Part shown: positions 56,740-64,000 of the stretch, in pieces
Layout: the number at the start of each line of letters is the position of its first letter
Numbering within the stretch: position 1 is the first letter of the stretch
Source: JAJEFO01 sp965221845
GTDB taxonomy: Bacteria > Pseudomonadota > Alphaproteobacteria > Rhodobacterales > Rhodobacteraceae
Direction: 5' to 3'
DNA length: 64,000 nucleotides
NCBI GenBank assembly: GCA_965221845.1
Contig: OZ244919.1
Coordinates: 1,302,001 to 1,366,000 of the forward strand
Position numbers and translations under genes: made by a program
Notes under the pieces: model-generated
The model's input: only the letters and a program-made list of their open reading frames with translations
What the model was told of the DNA's origin: nothing
Database searches by the model: none

Positions 56740-56826
56740 GGCCCGCTTTCGCCGCCGCAGCCTGACGGGCCGCGCGCCGCCCTGAGCCGCCAAGGCTTGG
56801 CCGCCGCCCGAAGTCCGGGACGCGAG

Positions 56827-57498
56827 TCACCCACCCTGGCTCAGCGTCACGATCACCTCGTTGCGCCTGAGCCACGGCAGCGTCCAGGGCGGATTGTACC
56901 CGGCGATGCGCCAGTCCCCCTCATGCGCGATGCCGCGCGTCCCGAGCCATGCAGCGAGCTCCCTGCGCCAGCGCTCGGCACGCACTGCTCGAAGCCATCC
57001 GGGAAAGCGGATGACTGCGACCCGATGCGCCGGCACGTCGCCACGGGAGACGCGCGCGTCGGCAGGCCGTGGCGCCGACGCTGCGGTCATGCCTTCGGGC
57101 AGGACGAAAGCGATCGTCCACGCTTCTGAACCGTCATCGAAGCCGCCCTGACCGGCACTCGCCGGCTGCGGCGCGGCAAGAGCCATGGCGCCCGTGCCGG
57201 TTTCCTGCGGCCGGACCAGGACCGGCGCGGTCATCTCGATCTCCTCCGAACCGTGATTGGCGCCGCCGATGTAGTCGAACAGCCGGCGGAAGCCCGCGCG
57301 CGCGGCGACGTCGAAACGCCCGGGCAACGTCGTCTCGACGACGGAGAAGGCTTCGTATTCGCGAATCTGGACGGCCCCGTCTTCGGCAATGATGACGCTG
57401 GCGGGCTCGTCGGCGGCCTTGGCCCCGAGAATCGCGCACCCGCTGACCAGGAACGAAAGGGACGCCATCGCCAGCCAGTCCCCGAATCTTGCCTGCAT
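56827..57498 (-). CDS. SOUL-family heme-binding lipoprotein
   Basis: The 223-residue product has a lipoprotein signal (LAMASLSFLVSGCAIL, lipobox with Cys at about 21) and a SOUL/HEBP domain: VQIREYEAFSVVETTL, AARAGFRRLFDYIGGANHGSE, IEMTAPVLVRPQ, WTIAFVLPEGMT and AVIRFPGWL. SOUL proteins bind heme or tetrapyrroles; here it would be lipid-anchored in the envelope. It sits convergent with folC, and near photosynthesis genes, which fits tetrapyrrole handling but does not prove it. Confidence 0.9.
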   Translation of the reverse strand: MQARFGDWLAMASLSFLVSGCAILGAKAADEPASVIIAEDGAVQIREYEAFSVVETTLPGRFDVAARAGFRRLFDYIGGANHGSEEIEMTAPVLVRPQETGTGAMALAAPQPASAGQGGFDDGSEAWTIAFVLPEGMTAASAPRPADARVSRGDVPAHRVAVIRFPGWLRAVRAERWRRELAAWLGTRGIAHEGDWRIAGYNPPWTLPWLRRNEVIVTLSQGG

Positions 57499-58300
57499 CT
57501 GACAGCCCCCTCTTCCGCCGGGCCGAACGACGCCGTCCGTGCCAAGGATCACGCGCGCGGACTTCGGGCGTCGATGCCCGCCTCCCGACCATCCGGGTCA
57601 CTTCAACGCGGCCTTACGCGTCCTTACAGCAGGCGGCGCAGATTCCGAAGCCCGGCGCGCCGTTCCGGTCCTCGCGTCTCCGTTCGCCTGCTCCGGCCAT
57701 CGGCCGACGGGCGTCGCCGCGGCGGTCCTCAGCCCTGTCCGTGCCGCGCAGAAGCCCCTGATCACGTTCTCCCGCTCCTGTGCGGCGCATGCATGTCCGC
57801 GCCTGCCGCAACCGCCTTGCCAAGGTCCGTCGGGGCGCGCATGCGCGGCTCGACCAAGCAAGGCGCGGGCCGCGACAGGCGGATTTCCGCCGATTCGCGA
57901 TCGTCCGCAGGCGGGCCCGGGACAGTGACTCCCCCGGAACCGCGGACAGGCGCGGTCGCCGTCCCCTGCGGGTTCCGGGCCGTCATTCACGAACGCCGCC
58001 AGGCCGCCGGGCTGCATGCGGAACCCGGTGCGCAGGATGGCGCAGCGACGGGCAGACCGGGACGAGCCCGCCTCGCCGGAAACGGACATTAAATCATTGA
58101 TTCAAATATATTAAGATCGGCGCGTTCGACAAACCCGCCCGCCGGACGCGCGGCCGCCTCGCATGTCCGGGGCCTCCGCCTGACCCGGCGTCGGCGACCG
58201 GGCCCGGCCCTGCGCCTGCGGCGTCGGTTCCTGCCGCATGGACGGGGCCGACGCGCCGTGCGGCCGCCTCCGAGGGCTGCCGGGCAGCGGGTGCAGGGGC
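57499..58300. other. intergenic stretch before the puc operon
   Basis: About 800 bases with no gene I can support. Translations in both strands are low-complexity GC-rich shadows. A strikingly AT-rich patch of about 30 bases lies at 58,090-58,120 (starting TTAAATCATTGATTCAAATA) and could be a promoter region or an IS terminus; I cannot decide. Confidence 0.45.
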
Positions 58301-58322
58301 GGCTGGAACCGGGGCCTTCATG

Positions 58323-58340
58323 CGTCAATCGAAATTGACA
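58323..58340 (+). promoter_or_regulatory. PpsR/CrtJ-like site 1 (one mismatch)
   Basis: CGT-N12-ACA, one base away from the TGT-N12-ACA consensus recognised by PpsR/CrtJ, the redox/light repressor of photosynthesis genes. It lies 7 bases upstream of a perfect site, the spacing used for cooperative binding. Confidence 0.55.
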
Positions 58341-58347
58341 CTTGAAA

Positions 58348-58365
58348 TGTCAACGCGCTCTGACA
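58348..58365 (+). promoter_or_regulatory. PpsR/CrtJ-like site 2 (perfect consensus)
   Basis: TGTCAACGCGCTCTGACA fits TGT-N12-ACA exactly, and is 100 bases upstream of pucB. Together with the neighbouring site it suggests repression of the LH2 operon under oxygen or light. Confidence 0.7.
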
Positions 58366-58465
58366 CACTGACGCCTGTCTGGCTTGCAAGAGGCATGCGG
58401 GCGCGCGGGCGCGCACTCCGAGGGTCGCTCCGCGGTTCGACAGTCAACCACTGAGGAGACAGGAT

Positions 58466-58621
58466 ATGTCCGATGATCCGGAGAAAGTCTGGCCAACCGG
58501 CCTCACGCAGCGCGAAGCGGAGGAGGTGCACAGCTACCTCATCGACGGCACGCGCGTCTTTGGCGCGATCGCGCTTGTTGCACATGTGCTCGTAGCCGTG
58601 TCAACGCCATGGCTGGGCTGA
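58466..58621 (+). CDS. pucB: LH2 antenna complex subunit beta
   Basis: The 51-residue protein is a bacteriochlorophyll-binding antenna beta polypeptide: LTQREAEEVHSYLIDGTRVF and then a membrane helix with the BChl-ligand His in LVAHVLVAVSTPWLG. A second conserved His (VHSY) marks the outer BChl site. The C-terminal PWLG is as in LH2 beta subunits. GAGGAGA precedes the ATG. It is the first gene of pucBAC. Confidence 0.93.
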   Translation: MSDDPEKVWPTGLTQREAEEVHSYLIDGTRVFGAIALVAHVLVAVSTPWLG

Positions 58622-58634
58622 AGGGAGAAAAGAC

Positions 58635-58985
58635 ATGAACAATGCCAAGATGTGGCTGGTGGTGCCGCCAGCGGTAGGCGTTCCGCTTTTTCTGGGCGCG
58701 GTCGCCGTCGGCTCTTTCGCGGTGCATGTCGCCGTGCTGAGCAACACGTCCTGGGTGGACGACTTCCTGCAGGGAAAGCCGCTCGGTTCCGGTGACGAAA
58801 TGGCGGCGATGCAGGTCCGGGACAAGGATGCCGCGGTGTCGAAGGCGAGCTACGCGCTAGAGCTGGAGGGCGGCGCGCAGGAAATCGTCGTGATCCTGCC
58901 CGACGGGACAACGGCGCGGGCGATCATGCAGCCTAAGGCGAATGACGTGCTGGCGGCGAGCCAGCCGCTTCGGAAGCTCGAGTAG
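58635..58985 (+). CDS. pucA: LH2 antenna complex subunit alpha with long C-terminal extension
   Basis: The N-terminal 52 residues are a typical LH2 alpha polypeptide: NNAKMWLVVPPAVGVPLFLG, a membrane helix and the BChl-ligand His in SFAVHVAVLSNTSW. Standard alpha subunits end about here (roughly 50-60 residues), but this frame continues to 116 residues, with an acidic/hydrophobic tail (ELEGGAQEIVVILPDGTTAR) on the periplasmic side. The tail resembles no family I know. It starts 13 bases after the pucB stop. Confidence 0.92.
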   Translation: MNNAKMWLVVPPAVGVPLFLGAVAVGSFAVHVAVLSNTSWVDDFLQGKPLGSGDEMAAMQVRDKDAAVSKASYALELEGGAQEIVVILPDGTTARAIMQPKANDVLAASQPLRKLE

Positions 58986-59035
58986 GCGCGCCTGACCGGC
59001 AGCCTTGCTGCTGCGGGTCAAGTCCATCGGACATG

Positions 59036-59064
59036 CCCGGCCGCCCCTTCCGGGGGCGGCCGGG
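59036..59064 (+). terminator. strong hairpin between pucA and pucC
   Basis: CCCGGCCGCCCC and GGGGCGGCCGGG form a perfect 12-bp GC stem with a 5-base loop, 50 bases after pucA. In puc operons such a hairpin ends or stabilises the abundant pucBA message, letting some transcription continue into pucC. Confidence 0.65.
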
Positions 59065-59084
59065 CCGGAGACGGCGGACTGTCT

Positions 59085-60515
59085 GTGACGATGTTCGGCT
59101 TTCGAGATCTCGCGCTTCGCAGGCTGGCCCGGCTGGGGCCAAGATACCTTCCCTTTGCCGACGTGGCGACCGAAGAGGTGCCGTTGCAACGGCTCCTGAG
59201 GCTGGCGCTGTTCCAGGTCACGGTCGGGATGGCGCTCGTCATGCTGGTCGGAACCCTGAACCGCGTCATGATCGTCGAGCTCTCCGTGCCGGCGACTCTC
59301 GTCGCCGGAATGCTCGCGCTTCCCGTCGTCTTTGCGCCGTTGCGGGCTTTCGTCGGCTTCAGGTCCGACACTCACGTCTCGGCTCTGGGCCTGCGCCGCA
59401 TTCCCTACATCTGGAAGGGCACCCTGTACCAGTTCGGAGGCTTCGCCATAATGCCCTTCGCCCTCCTGGTGCTCTCGGGATACGGCGAGGCCGTCGACGC
59501 GCCGCGCTGGATCGGCCTGTCCTCGGCGGCGCTGGCGTTTCTGCTGGTCGGCGCCGGCGTCCACATCGTTCAGACCACCGGCCTTGCGCTGGCCACCGAC
59601 CTCGTGCCCGAGGAGGACCAGCCGAAGGTCGTGGGCCTGATGTACGTGATGCTGCTGTTCGGCATGGTCGTCTCCGCGCTGGCCTACGGGCTGCTTCTCG
59701 AGAGCTACACGCCCGGACGGCTGATCCAGGTCATCCAGGGCTCGGCCGTCCTTACGGTTGCGCTGAACCTCTTCGCGATGTGGAAGCAGGAAGCGCGCAA
59801 CCGCGAACGCGCGCGGCGGATGGAGGTCGCCAGGCATCCGCCTTTCGTCGCGGCATGGAACGAGCTGATCGCGCGTCCCGGGATGCCGAGACTGCTGGCG
59901 ATGATCGGCCTGGGAACCCTCGGCTTCGGCATGGCGGACGTGCTGCTTGAGCCGTATGGCGGTCAGGCGCTCGGCCTTTCCGTCGCCGACACGACCCGGC
60001 TGACCGCATTGCTGGCGACCGGCACGCTGGCCGGCTTCGCGGTCGCGTGGCGCCTGCTGGACCGAGGCGTTCCGGCGGTCGAGCTGGGAAAGGCCGGAGC
60101 GCTGGTCGGCGTGCCGGGCTTCGCCGCCATCGTGCTGTCATCGATGACTCTGGGTCCGGCGCTCTTTCTTGCCGGAACCCTGACGACCGGCGTCGGGGCG
60201 GGAATCTTCGGGCATGCAACGCTCACCGCCGCCATCCGCGCGGCGCCCCGGAACCGTGTCGGCCTGTCGCTCGGCGCCTGGGGCGCCGTGCAGGCCACAT
60301 GCGCGGGAACCGGCATCGCCCTTGCCGGACTCGTCCGGGACGTCCTGGCCGAAGCGCCGTTCCTCGGCGGGCTTGCGCCCGAAACGCCCTATAACGTAGT
60401 GTTCACCATGGAAATCGCTTTCCTGATCCTCGCCGTTCTGCTCGCCGTGCAACGGCGTGACAAGGCCAAGACGGAACGCGCAGGCGGAAAGCACAACTCG
60501 CTGGAGGTGTCATGA
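59085..60515 (+). CDS. pucC: PucC-family LH2 assembly protein (MFS fold)
   Basis: The 476-residue membrane protein belongs to the BCH2/PucC family of major-facilitator-like proteins needed for LH2 assembly, possibly as a BChl delivery protein. The family region GTLNRVMIVELSVPATLVAG, ALPVVFAPLRAFVGFRSD and RRIPYIWKGTLYQFGG is clear, and twelve hydrophobic segments are expected. The start could be the GTG at 59,085 or the ATG at 59,091. Its stop overlaps the following ATG. Confidence 0.93.
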   Translation: MTMFGFRDLALRRLARLGPRYLPFADVATEEVPLQRLLRLALFQVTVGMALVMLVGTLNRVMIVELSVPATLVAGMLALPVVFAPLRAFVGFRSDTHVSALGLRRIPYIWKGTLYQFGGFAIMPFALLVLSGYGEAVDAPRWIGLSSAALAFLLVGAGVHIVQTTGLALATDLVPEEDQPKVVGLMYVMLLFGMVVSALAYGLLLESYTPGRLIQVIQGSAVLTVALNLFAMWKQEARNRERARRMEVARHPPFVAAWNELIARPGMPRLLAMIGLGTLGFGMADVLLEPYGGQALGLSVADTTRLTALLATGTLAGFAVAWRLLDRGVPAVELGKAGALVGVPGFAAIVLSSMTLGPALFLAGTLTTGVGAGIFGHATLTAAIRAAPRNRVGLSLGAWGAVQATCAGTGIALAGLVRDVLAEAPFLGGLAPETPYNVVFTMEIAFLILAVLLAVQRRDKAKTERAGGKHNSLEVS

Positions 60516-61189
60516 CAACGATATTCACGAGGCTGTATGCCAGCCAGGACATTGCCGCAGGCGTCCGGGACCGTCTCTACCGTGCGGGATTCCCGCGCCA
60601 CATGATGCGCATCGTGACATGCCATGCGAACGGGGAGCCTCATGGCCTGATGTCGCGGATTCGCAAGGCGCGCGTCCCCGCCCGCGAAGCCTCGGTCTAC
60701 GCGGCGCGCGTGGCCGAGGGCGGCGCCCTGCTGATCGTCACTGCCGGATACAAGCCGCTCGGCGCGGTCAGGATCGGGCGGGAGGCCCTGCGCGGAACGG
60801 GCGCGCTGCCTTGCAACGTCGAGGCGGAGGAGTTCAAGGTCGCCAAGCTGCCGGATCATGCGCCGAGCGTGCTGAAGGACCACCCGAGGTTCCTGACCGC
60901 GCCGCCCGATCCCGATCACCCGGGCGGGCCCCTGTCCGACCAGCTCGGCTTCTCGATGGTCTCCTCGACGCGACGCATGAACTCGGCCCTTAAGGGCGGA
61001 AGGCTCATCTTCCCGTTCCCGGCGCTGACCAGGGGCCGCAATGCCAGATCGGCAATCAAGGGGGGCGGGCACTATTCGCGGGTTTTCTGGCCGATGAAGC
61101 TGGTGACCCGCAAGCCGCGCCGAAGGTCGGTCATTCCGGGCGGCGGCCATCCCTTCTCGCACCTTCTGGGCTGGCGCACGACGAGCTAG
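60512..61189 (+). CDS. pucC-linked protein of unknown function
   Basis: The 225-residue product starts MTTIFTRLYASQDIAAGVRD and continues with LYRAGFPRHMMRIV and YAARVAEGGALLIVTAG, an arrangement recalling the GSP17M/YsnF-like stress domain. From about residue 120 the sequence has no family I recognise (GFSMVSSTRRMNSALKGGR, KGGGHYSRVFWPMKLV, PGGGHPFSHLLGWRTTS), but the Gly/His-rich tail is distinctive. GGAGG and an ATGA overlap couple it to pucC, suggesting a role in antenna assembly or stability. Its 3' end overlaps the bchO end by 59 bases on the opposite strand. Confidence 0.75.
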   Translation: MTTIFTRLYASQDIAAGVRDRLYRAGFPRHMMRIVTCHANGEPHGLMSRIRKARVPAREASVYAARVAEGGALLIVTAGYKPLGAVRIGREALRGTGALPCNVEAEEFKVAKLPDHAPSVLKDHPRFLTAPPDPDHPGGPLSDQLGFSMVSSTRRMNSALKGGRLIFPFPALTRGRNARSAIKGGGHYSRVFWPMKLVTRKPRRRSVIPGGGHPFSHLLGWRTTS

Positions 61190-62042
61190 CCGAAGCCGCG
61201 GGAAGGTAGTCGCCCAGTTCCCGCAGGATCCGCGCGGGATCCTCTTCATGCGCAAGGTGGCCAACGCCCTGCAGCCGGCGTGTCTCGCCACGCTTCATCA
61301 TGCCTGCGGCGCGCGCCGCCACGTCGGGCGGAACCGCCAGGTCACGCTCGCCCGCCAGGAACAGGGCCCGTGCCTCCAGCGCCGGAAGCTCCGGAAGCAA
61401 CGTCCTGAGCGACCAGCGGGCCATCATGTTCAGCGTTCCGCTGACATGGGTCCGGTCGCGCATGAGACGTGCGTAGAAGTCGAAGCCCTCCTCGTCCAGC
61501 ACCGATCCCGTTCCCTCGATCAGCTTGCGCGCGCGGGCAGGCGTGGCGCTGGCCGCGAAGACCGTCGCGGTCAGCGGACTGAGCGCGAGCGCGCGCGCGA
61601 ACAGCGGAAACAGAAGGCCGGCCATGCCCTGGAAGTTGTCAAGGGCGGGATTGATGCCGATCACGGTCCCCGTGCCGGCGACGCGCGACAGCCGGAGCGC
61701 GACAGCGGTCCCGGCGGAATGGCTGAGGATCGCCTCGGGGCGCCAGCCCTGGTGCCGCAGCAACGCGGCGATGTCCGCCGCCATTTCCTCCAGTCCGGAG
61801 CGGGCGCCGGGCGGGGACTGCGTGAAGCCCTGGCCGGGGAGGTCAAGCGCGATCACATGATGCGCTTCCGACAATGCCGGGATCAGGGCGCGCCACGTGT
61901 GCACGCTCGACCCCGAACCCGGCAGAAGCAGGATCAGGGGCCCCTCGCCGCTCTCCTGGACATGCCAGCGGTGCGGGCCGATCGAGATCCGGCGCGACAG
62001 CCATGGAAGGCTCCAGGTTGAATGGTCACGTTTCCAGTCCAT
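61131..62042 (-). CDS. bchO: BchO-type alpha/beta hydrolase
   Basis: The 303-residue protein is an alpha/beta hydrolase of the BchO family linked to magnesium chelatase genes. LLLLPGSGSSVHTWRALIPA is the oxyanion region, ILSHSAGTAVALRL the nucleophile elbow with Ser, ALFLAGERDLAVPPDVAAR the acid region and LQGVGHLAHEEDP the catalytic His. Its exact role in bacteriochlorophyll synthesis is unsettled. The ATG overlaps the bchD stop by 17 bases. The C terminus beyond residue 278 overlaps the convergent pucC-linked gene. Confidence 0.9.
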   Translation of the reverse strand: MDWKRDHSTWSLPWLSRRISIGPHRWHVQESGEGPLILLLPGSGSSVHTWRALIPALSEAHHVIALDLPGQGFTQSPPGARSGLEEMAADIAALLRHQGWRPEAILSHSAGTAVALRLSRVAGTGTVIGINPALDNFQGMAGLLFPLFARALALSPLTATVFAASATPARARKLIEGTGSVLDEEGFDFYARLMRDRTHVSGTLNMMARWSLRTLLPELPALEARALFLAGERDLAVPPDVAARAAGMMKRGETRRLQGVGHLAHEEDPARILRELGDYLPAASASSSCASPEGARRDGRRPE

Positions 62043-63690
62043 CGCGAATCGTCCGGTCAAGGGTCTTGCCCAGCATTGCGGCATCAGCCCTTGGCAAAGG
62101 CAGGTATTGTCCGGCCAGCGCGCGGGCAAGGTCCGAAAGGGCGGCCTGCGGACGAATGCCCGTGTCGATCACGATGCTCGGCAGTCCCTCCGCCCTGAGA
62201 CCGCGCGCGACGGCGGTTGCCTGCTCGCGCGCTTTCGCGCGGTTCCCGCTCCCGTCCAGCGCAATGTTCGCGCGCCCGTCGGTCAGCAGCAGCAGCATCG
62301 GGGTCAGCCCCTGCCCGCGCGCGTGCAGGGCCAGGTCGCCCGCCGCCCTCAAACCGGCGGCAAGCGGCGTGCCTCCGCCGCCGGGCAAGGCCGTCAGCCG
62401 CCGCCTCGCCTGCACGAGCGATCGTGTCGGCGGCAGGAGAAGGTCGGCGCGCTCGCCCCGGAAGGCGACCAGCGCCACATGGTCACGGCTTGCATACGCA
62501 CGCGACAGCAGCGTTTCGACTGCACCCTTCGCGTCGCCAAGCCGCGCCATCGCCGCCGATCCCGAAGCGTCGACGGCGAAGACCAGCAGCCGGTCGCTGC
62601 CTTCCTCGTGCCGCTTGAGCCGGATGTCGGATGGCAGCACCCTGACCGGTCCTTCGCGGCGCCTTAAACCCTGCCACGGCGCGGCCTCCCGAAGCGTCGC
62701 CGCCAGATCGACCCGCGCTCCGGCGCACGGACGGCCCGGGCGCGATGGCAGCGGACGCCCGCGGCGGTTGGAACGGCGCCTCCGGCCCGCCCCTGCGCCT
62801 CTGGCGCCGTGCGCGCGACCGCCTTGCGCCAGTCCGGCAACCAGGTCCGGCGGCAGGTGGGGACGCACGATCTCGACAAGGATGTCGTCGGGCAGGACCT
62901 GCGAATCGGTCCGGTCCGCGCCGGTTTCGGGCGCATCCGGAGGCCGGCCCTCTCCGGGTTTCGGGCCGTCAGGGAGTTCGGGAAGCACGGTGGCGCGGGG
63001 CGCGATCACCAGGCTGGCGCCGACCGCGACATCCTCGTCTTCGACCTGCGGCCGCTGGCGAAGCGCCGCGCTCGCTCGCGCAGCCCTGAGCGCGAAATGC
63101 GGCGCGCGCATGCTGTCGACGCCAAGGCGCGCCGACAGGAGCACGAGCCGGCGGAGCGCATCTTCGGTCGCGGAAACGCCGCCCAGCCGATCCCGGGCCT
63201 CGTCCAGGCGCCGGCTTGCCGGGATGCGCGCCTGCAGCCTGCCGATCCCGTCCAGCGAGACGTGGAAGGCGAGCCGTTCCATCAAGGCGGGCGGCGCGGC
63301 TTCGCCGGGCTCGGACCCCTCGTCGAGGAGGATCATCTGCCGCCCCCCTTCCTCAAGGCGCCGCGAAAGCTCGCCGGCCCGGTCCGCGCCGCAGCGTTCG
63401 GCCATGACCAGCAGCATGCAGGCTTCGCGGGCCAGCAGCCCGCGGGTTCTCACGATTCGCCCCGCGCTCAGCGTCGCGGCCAGGTCCAGGCCGCCGAACA
63501 GCGCCTCTCGCGGCATCGCCGGGTGAACGCGAACCGTCCGGATCTCGCGGTGGAGAAGGTCCAGGAAGGCATCCCTGACCGGGCCCGGCCGGGCGCGCAG
63601 CGCAATGCCGCGGAGACCGGCTGGATCGACCGCCAGCAGGCTCAGCGCCAGGCAGGCGTTCGCCCAGGCCCGCTCGCCATGATCCGTCAC
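62026..63690 (-). CDS. bchD: magnesium chelatase subunit D
   Basis: The 554-residue subunit partners BchI and BchH to insert Mg into protoporphyrin IX, the first committed step of bacteriochlorophyll synthesis. The N-terminal half is a degenerate AAA-like region (LGVDSMRAPHFALRAARASA), followed by an acidic/proline-rich linker with VLPDDILVEIVRPHLPP, and a C-terminal von Willebrand A domain: LLVFAVDASGSAAMARLGDA (MIDAS DxSxS) and LLLLTDGRANIALDG. The GTG start overlaps the bchI stop (GTGA). Confidence 0.93.
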   Translation of the reverse strand: MTDHGERAWANACLALSLLAVDPAGLRGIALRARPGPVRDAFLDLLHREIRTVRVHPAMPREALFGGLDLAATLSAGRIVRTRGLLAREACMLLVMAERCGADRAGELSRRLEEGGRQMILLDEGSEPGEAAPPALMERLAFHVSLDGIGRLQARIPASRRLDEARDRLGGVSATEDALRRLVLLSARLGVDSMRAPHFALRAARASAALRQRPQVEDEDVAVGASLVIAPRATVLPELPDGPKPGEGRPPDAPETGADRTDSQVLPDDILVEIVRPHLPPDLVAGLAQGGRAHGARGAGAGRRRRSNRRGRPLPSRPGRPCAGARVDLAATLREAAPWQGLRRREGPVRVLPSDIRLKRHEEGSDRLLVFAVDASGSAAMARLGDAKGAVETLLSRAYASRDHVALVAFRGERADLLLPPTRSLVQARRRLTALPGGGGTPLAAGLRAAGDLALHARGQGLTPMLLLLTDGRANIALDGSGNRAKAREQATAVARGLRAEGLPSIVIDTGIRPQAALSDLARALAGQYLPLPRADAAMLGKTLDRTIRDGLET

Positions 63691-64000
63691 CCCAGAACCT
63701 CTTCGACGGCACGCGCCACGCGTGACGCGGAGCTGCTCTCGTCCAGCGGATCGCGGCGGAGGCGGTGCGACAGGGCGAGAGGCGCAACCCTGCGCACGTG
63801 ATCGGCGGCGACTTCCGACGCGCCTTCGAATGCGGCAAGCGCGCGGCTTGCCCGCAGCAGCGTCAGCTCGCCTCTCAACCCGTCCGTGCCAAGATGCACG
63901 CAAAGCTCGGCGCAGTCGCGAAGCGCCCCCTTCCGCGTCGCGGTTCGCGCGAGACGGTCCCTCGCGACAAGGATCCGGTCACGGATCTCGGCGTCCCTGG
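63687..64000 (-). CDS. bchI: magnesium chelatase subunit I (C-terminal part, cut by window)
   Basis: Only the last 104 or so codons lie within the window. They read IRDRILVARDRLARTATRK, CVHLGTDGLRGELTLLRASR, ALAAFEGASEVAADHVRRVA and HRLRRDPLDES before the stop, matching the helical C-terminal domain of the AAA+ subunit BchI. The P-loop and Walker B are outside. It is translationally coupled to bchD. Confidence 0.92.
   Translation of the reverse strand, partial: RDAEIRDRILVARDRLARTATRKGALRDCAELCVHLGTDGLRGELTLLRASRALAAFEGASEVAADHVRRVAPLALSHRLRRDPLDESSSASRVARAVEEVLG

Noticed and set aside
58090..58120. AT-rich patch as a possible replication origin or IS end
   Set aside because: No DnaA boxes, iterons or matching inverted partner were seen; it is noted only as intergenic.

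Overview
The window is high-G+C DNA from an anoxygenic phototrophic alphaproteobacterium, most likely a Roseobacter-type member of the Rhodobacterales. The indicators are an LH2 antenna operon (pucBAC) beside the magnesium-chelatase genes bchI, bchD and bchO; the neighbourhoods hisD-DUF2948-murA and infA-maf-RNase-yacG; and small families typical of this order (DUF2842, DUF2948, UPF0262). All calls come from reading the sequence and translations by eye; no database search was run.

Layout. 1-1,400: remnants of IS5 and IS66 elements. 1,460-10,207: a catabolic/uptake island with a sugar-phosphate isomerase, a frameshifted M20 peptidase, a complete oligopeptide-type ABC importer, an aldehyde dehydrogenase that has lost its middle, and an SDR. 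10,591-17,838: peroxiredoxin, a small membrane protein, a SWIM/SNF2 helicase, exonuclease I, a RidA protein and a small unknown. 17,941-23,159: a DNA adenine methylase gene cut in two by an IS110-type element that itself carries a second IS110-type element, then a DDE transposase. 23,257-26,473: tRNA-Phe and a tight housekeeping operon. 26,700-28,150: decayed transposases, one carrying a DUF4338 domain. 28,298-37,959: mostly core genes (hisD, murA, tRNA-Thr, hisA, purA, glpX, recJ). 38,150-44,363: an IS1634-type element, tRNA-Glu and several IS copies. 43,326-46,098: a leucine leader peptide and hairpin, split from leuA by an intact IS5/IS427-type element. 46,202-50,550: a small inverted-repeat element, an ISNCY-like element carrying an IS110-type insertion, a zinc-finger gene and an intact IS630. 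50,668-57,498: ilvD, another ISNCY-like copy, accD, folC and a SOUL protein. 58,323-64,000: the edge of the photosynthesis gene cluster, with paired PpsR/CrtJ-type sites, pucB, pucA, pucC, a companion gene, and convergent bchO, bchD and bchI (cut by the window edge).

The main theme is IS proliferation against a largely intact core. Insertions lie directly next to branched-chain amino-acid genes (leuA, ilvD), have destroyed a methylase, and form nested stacks whose order can be read from target duplications. The most distinctive biology is a probable leaderless leu attenuator now about 0.9 kb further from its gene, the nested insertion stacks, and the puc operon, whose alpha subunit has an unusually long C-terminal tail. 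I saw no CRISPR array and no recognisable complete defence system.
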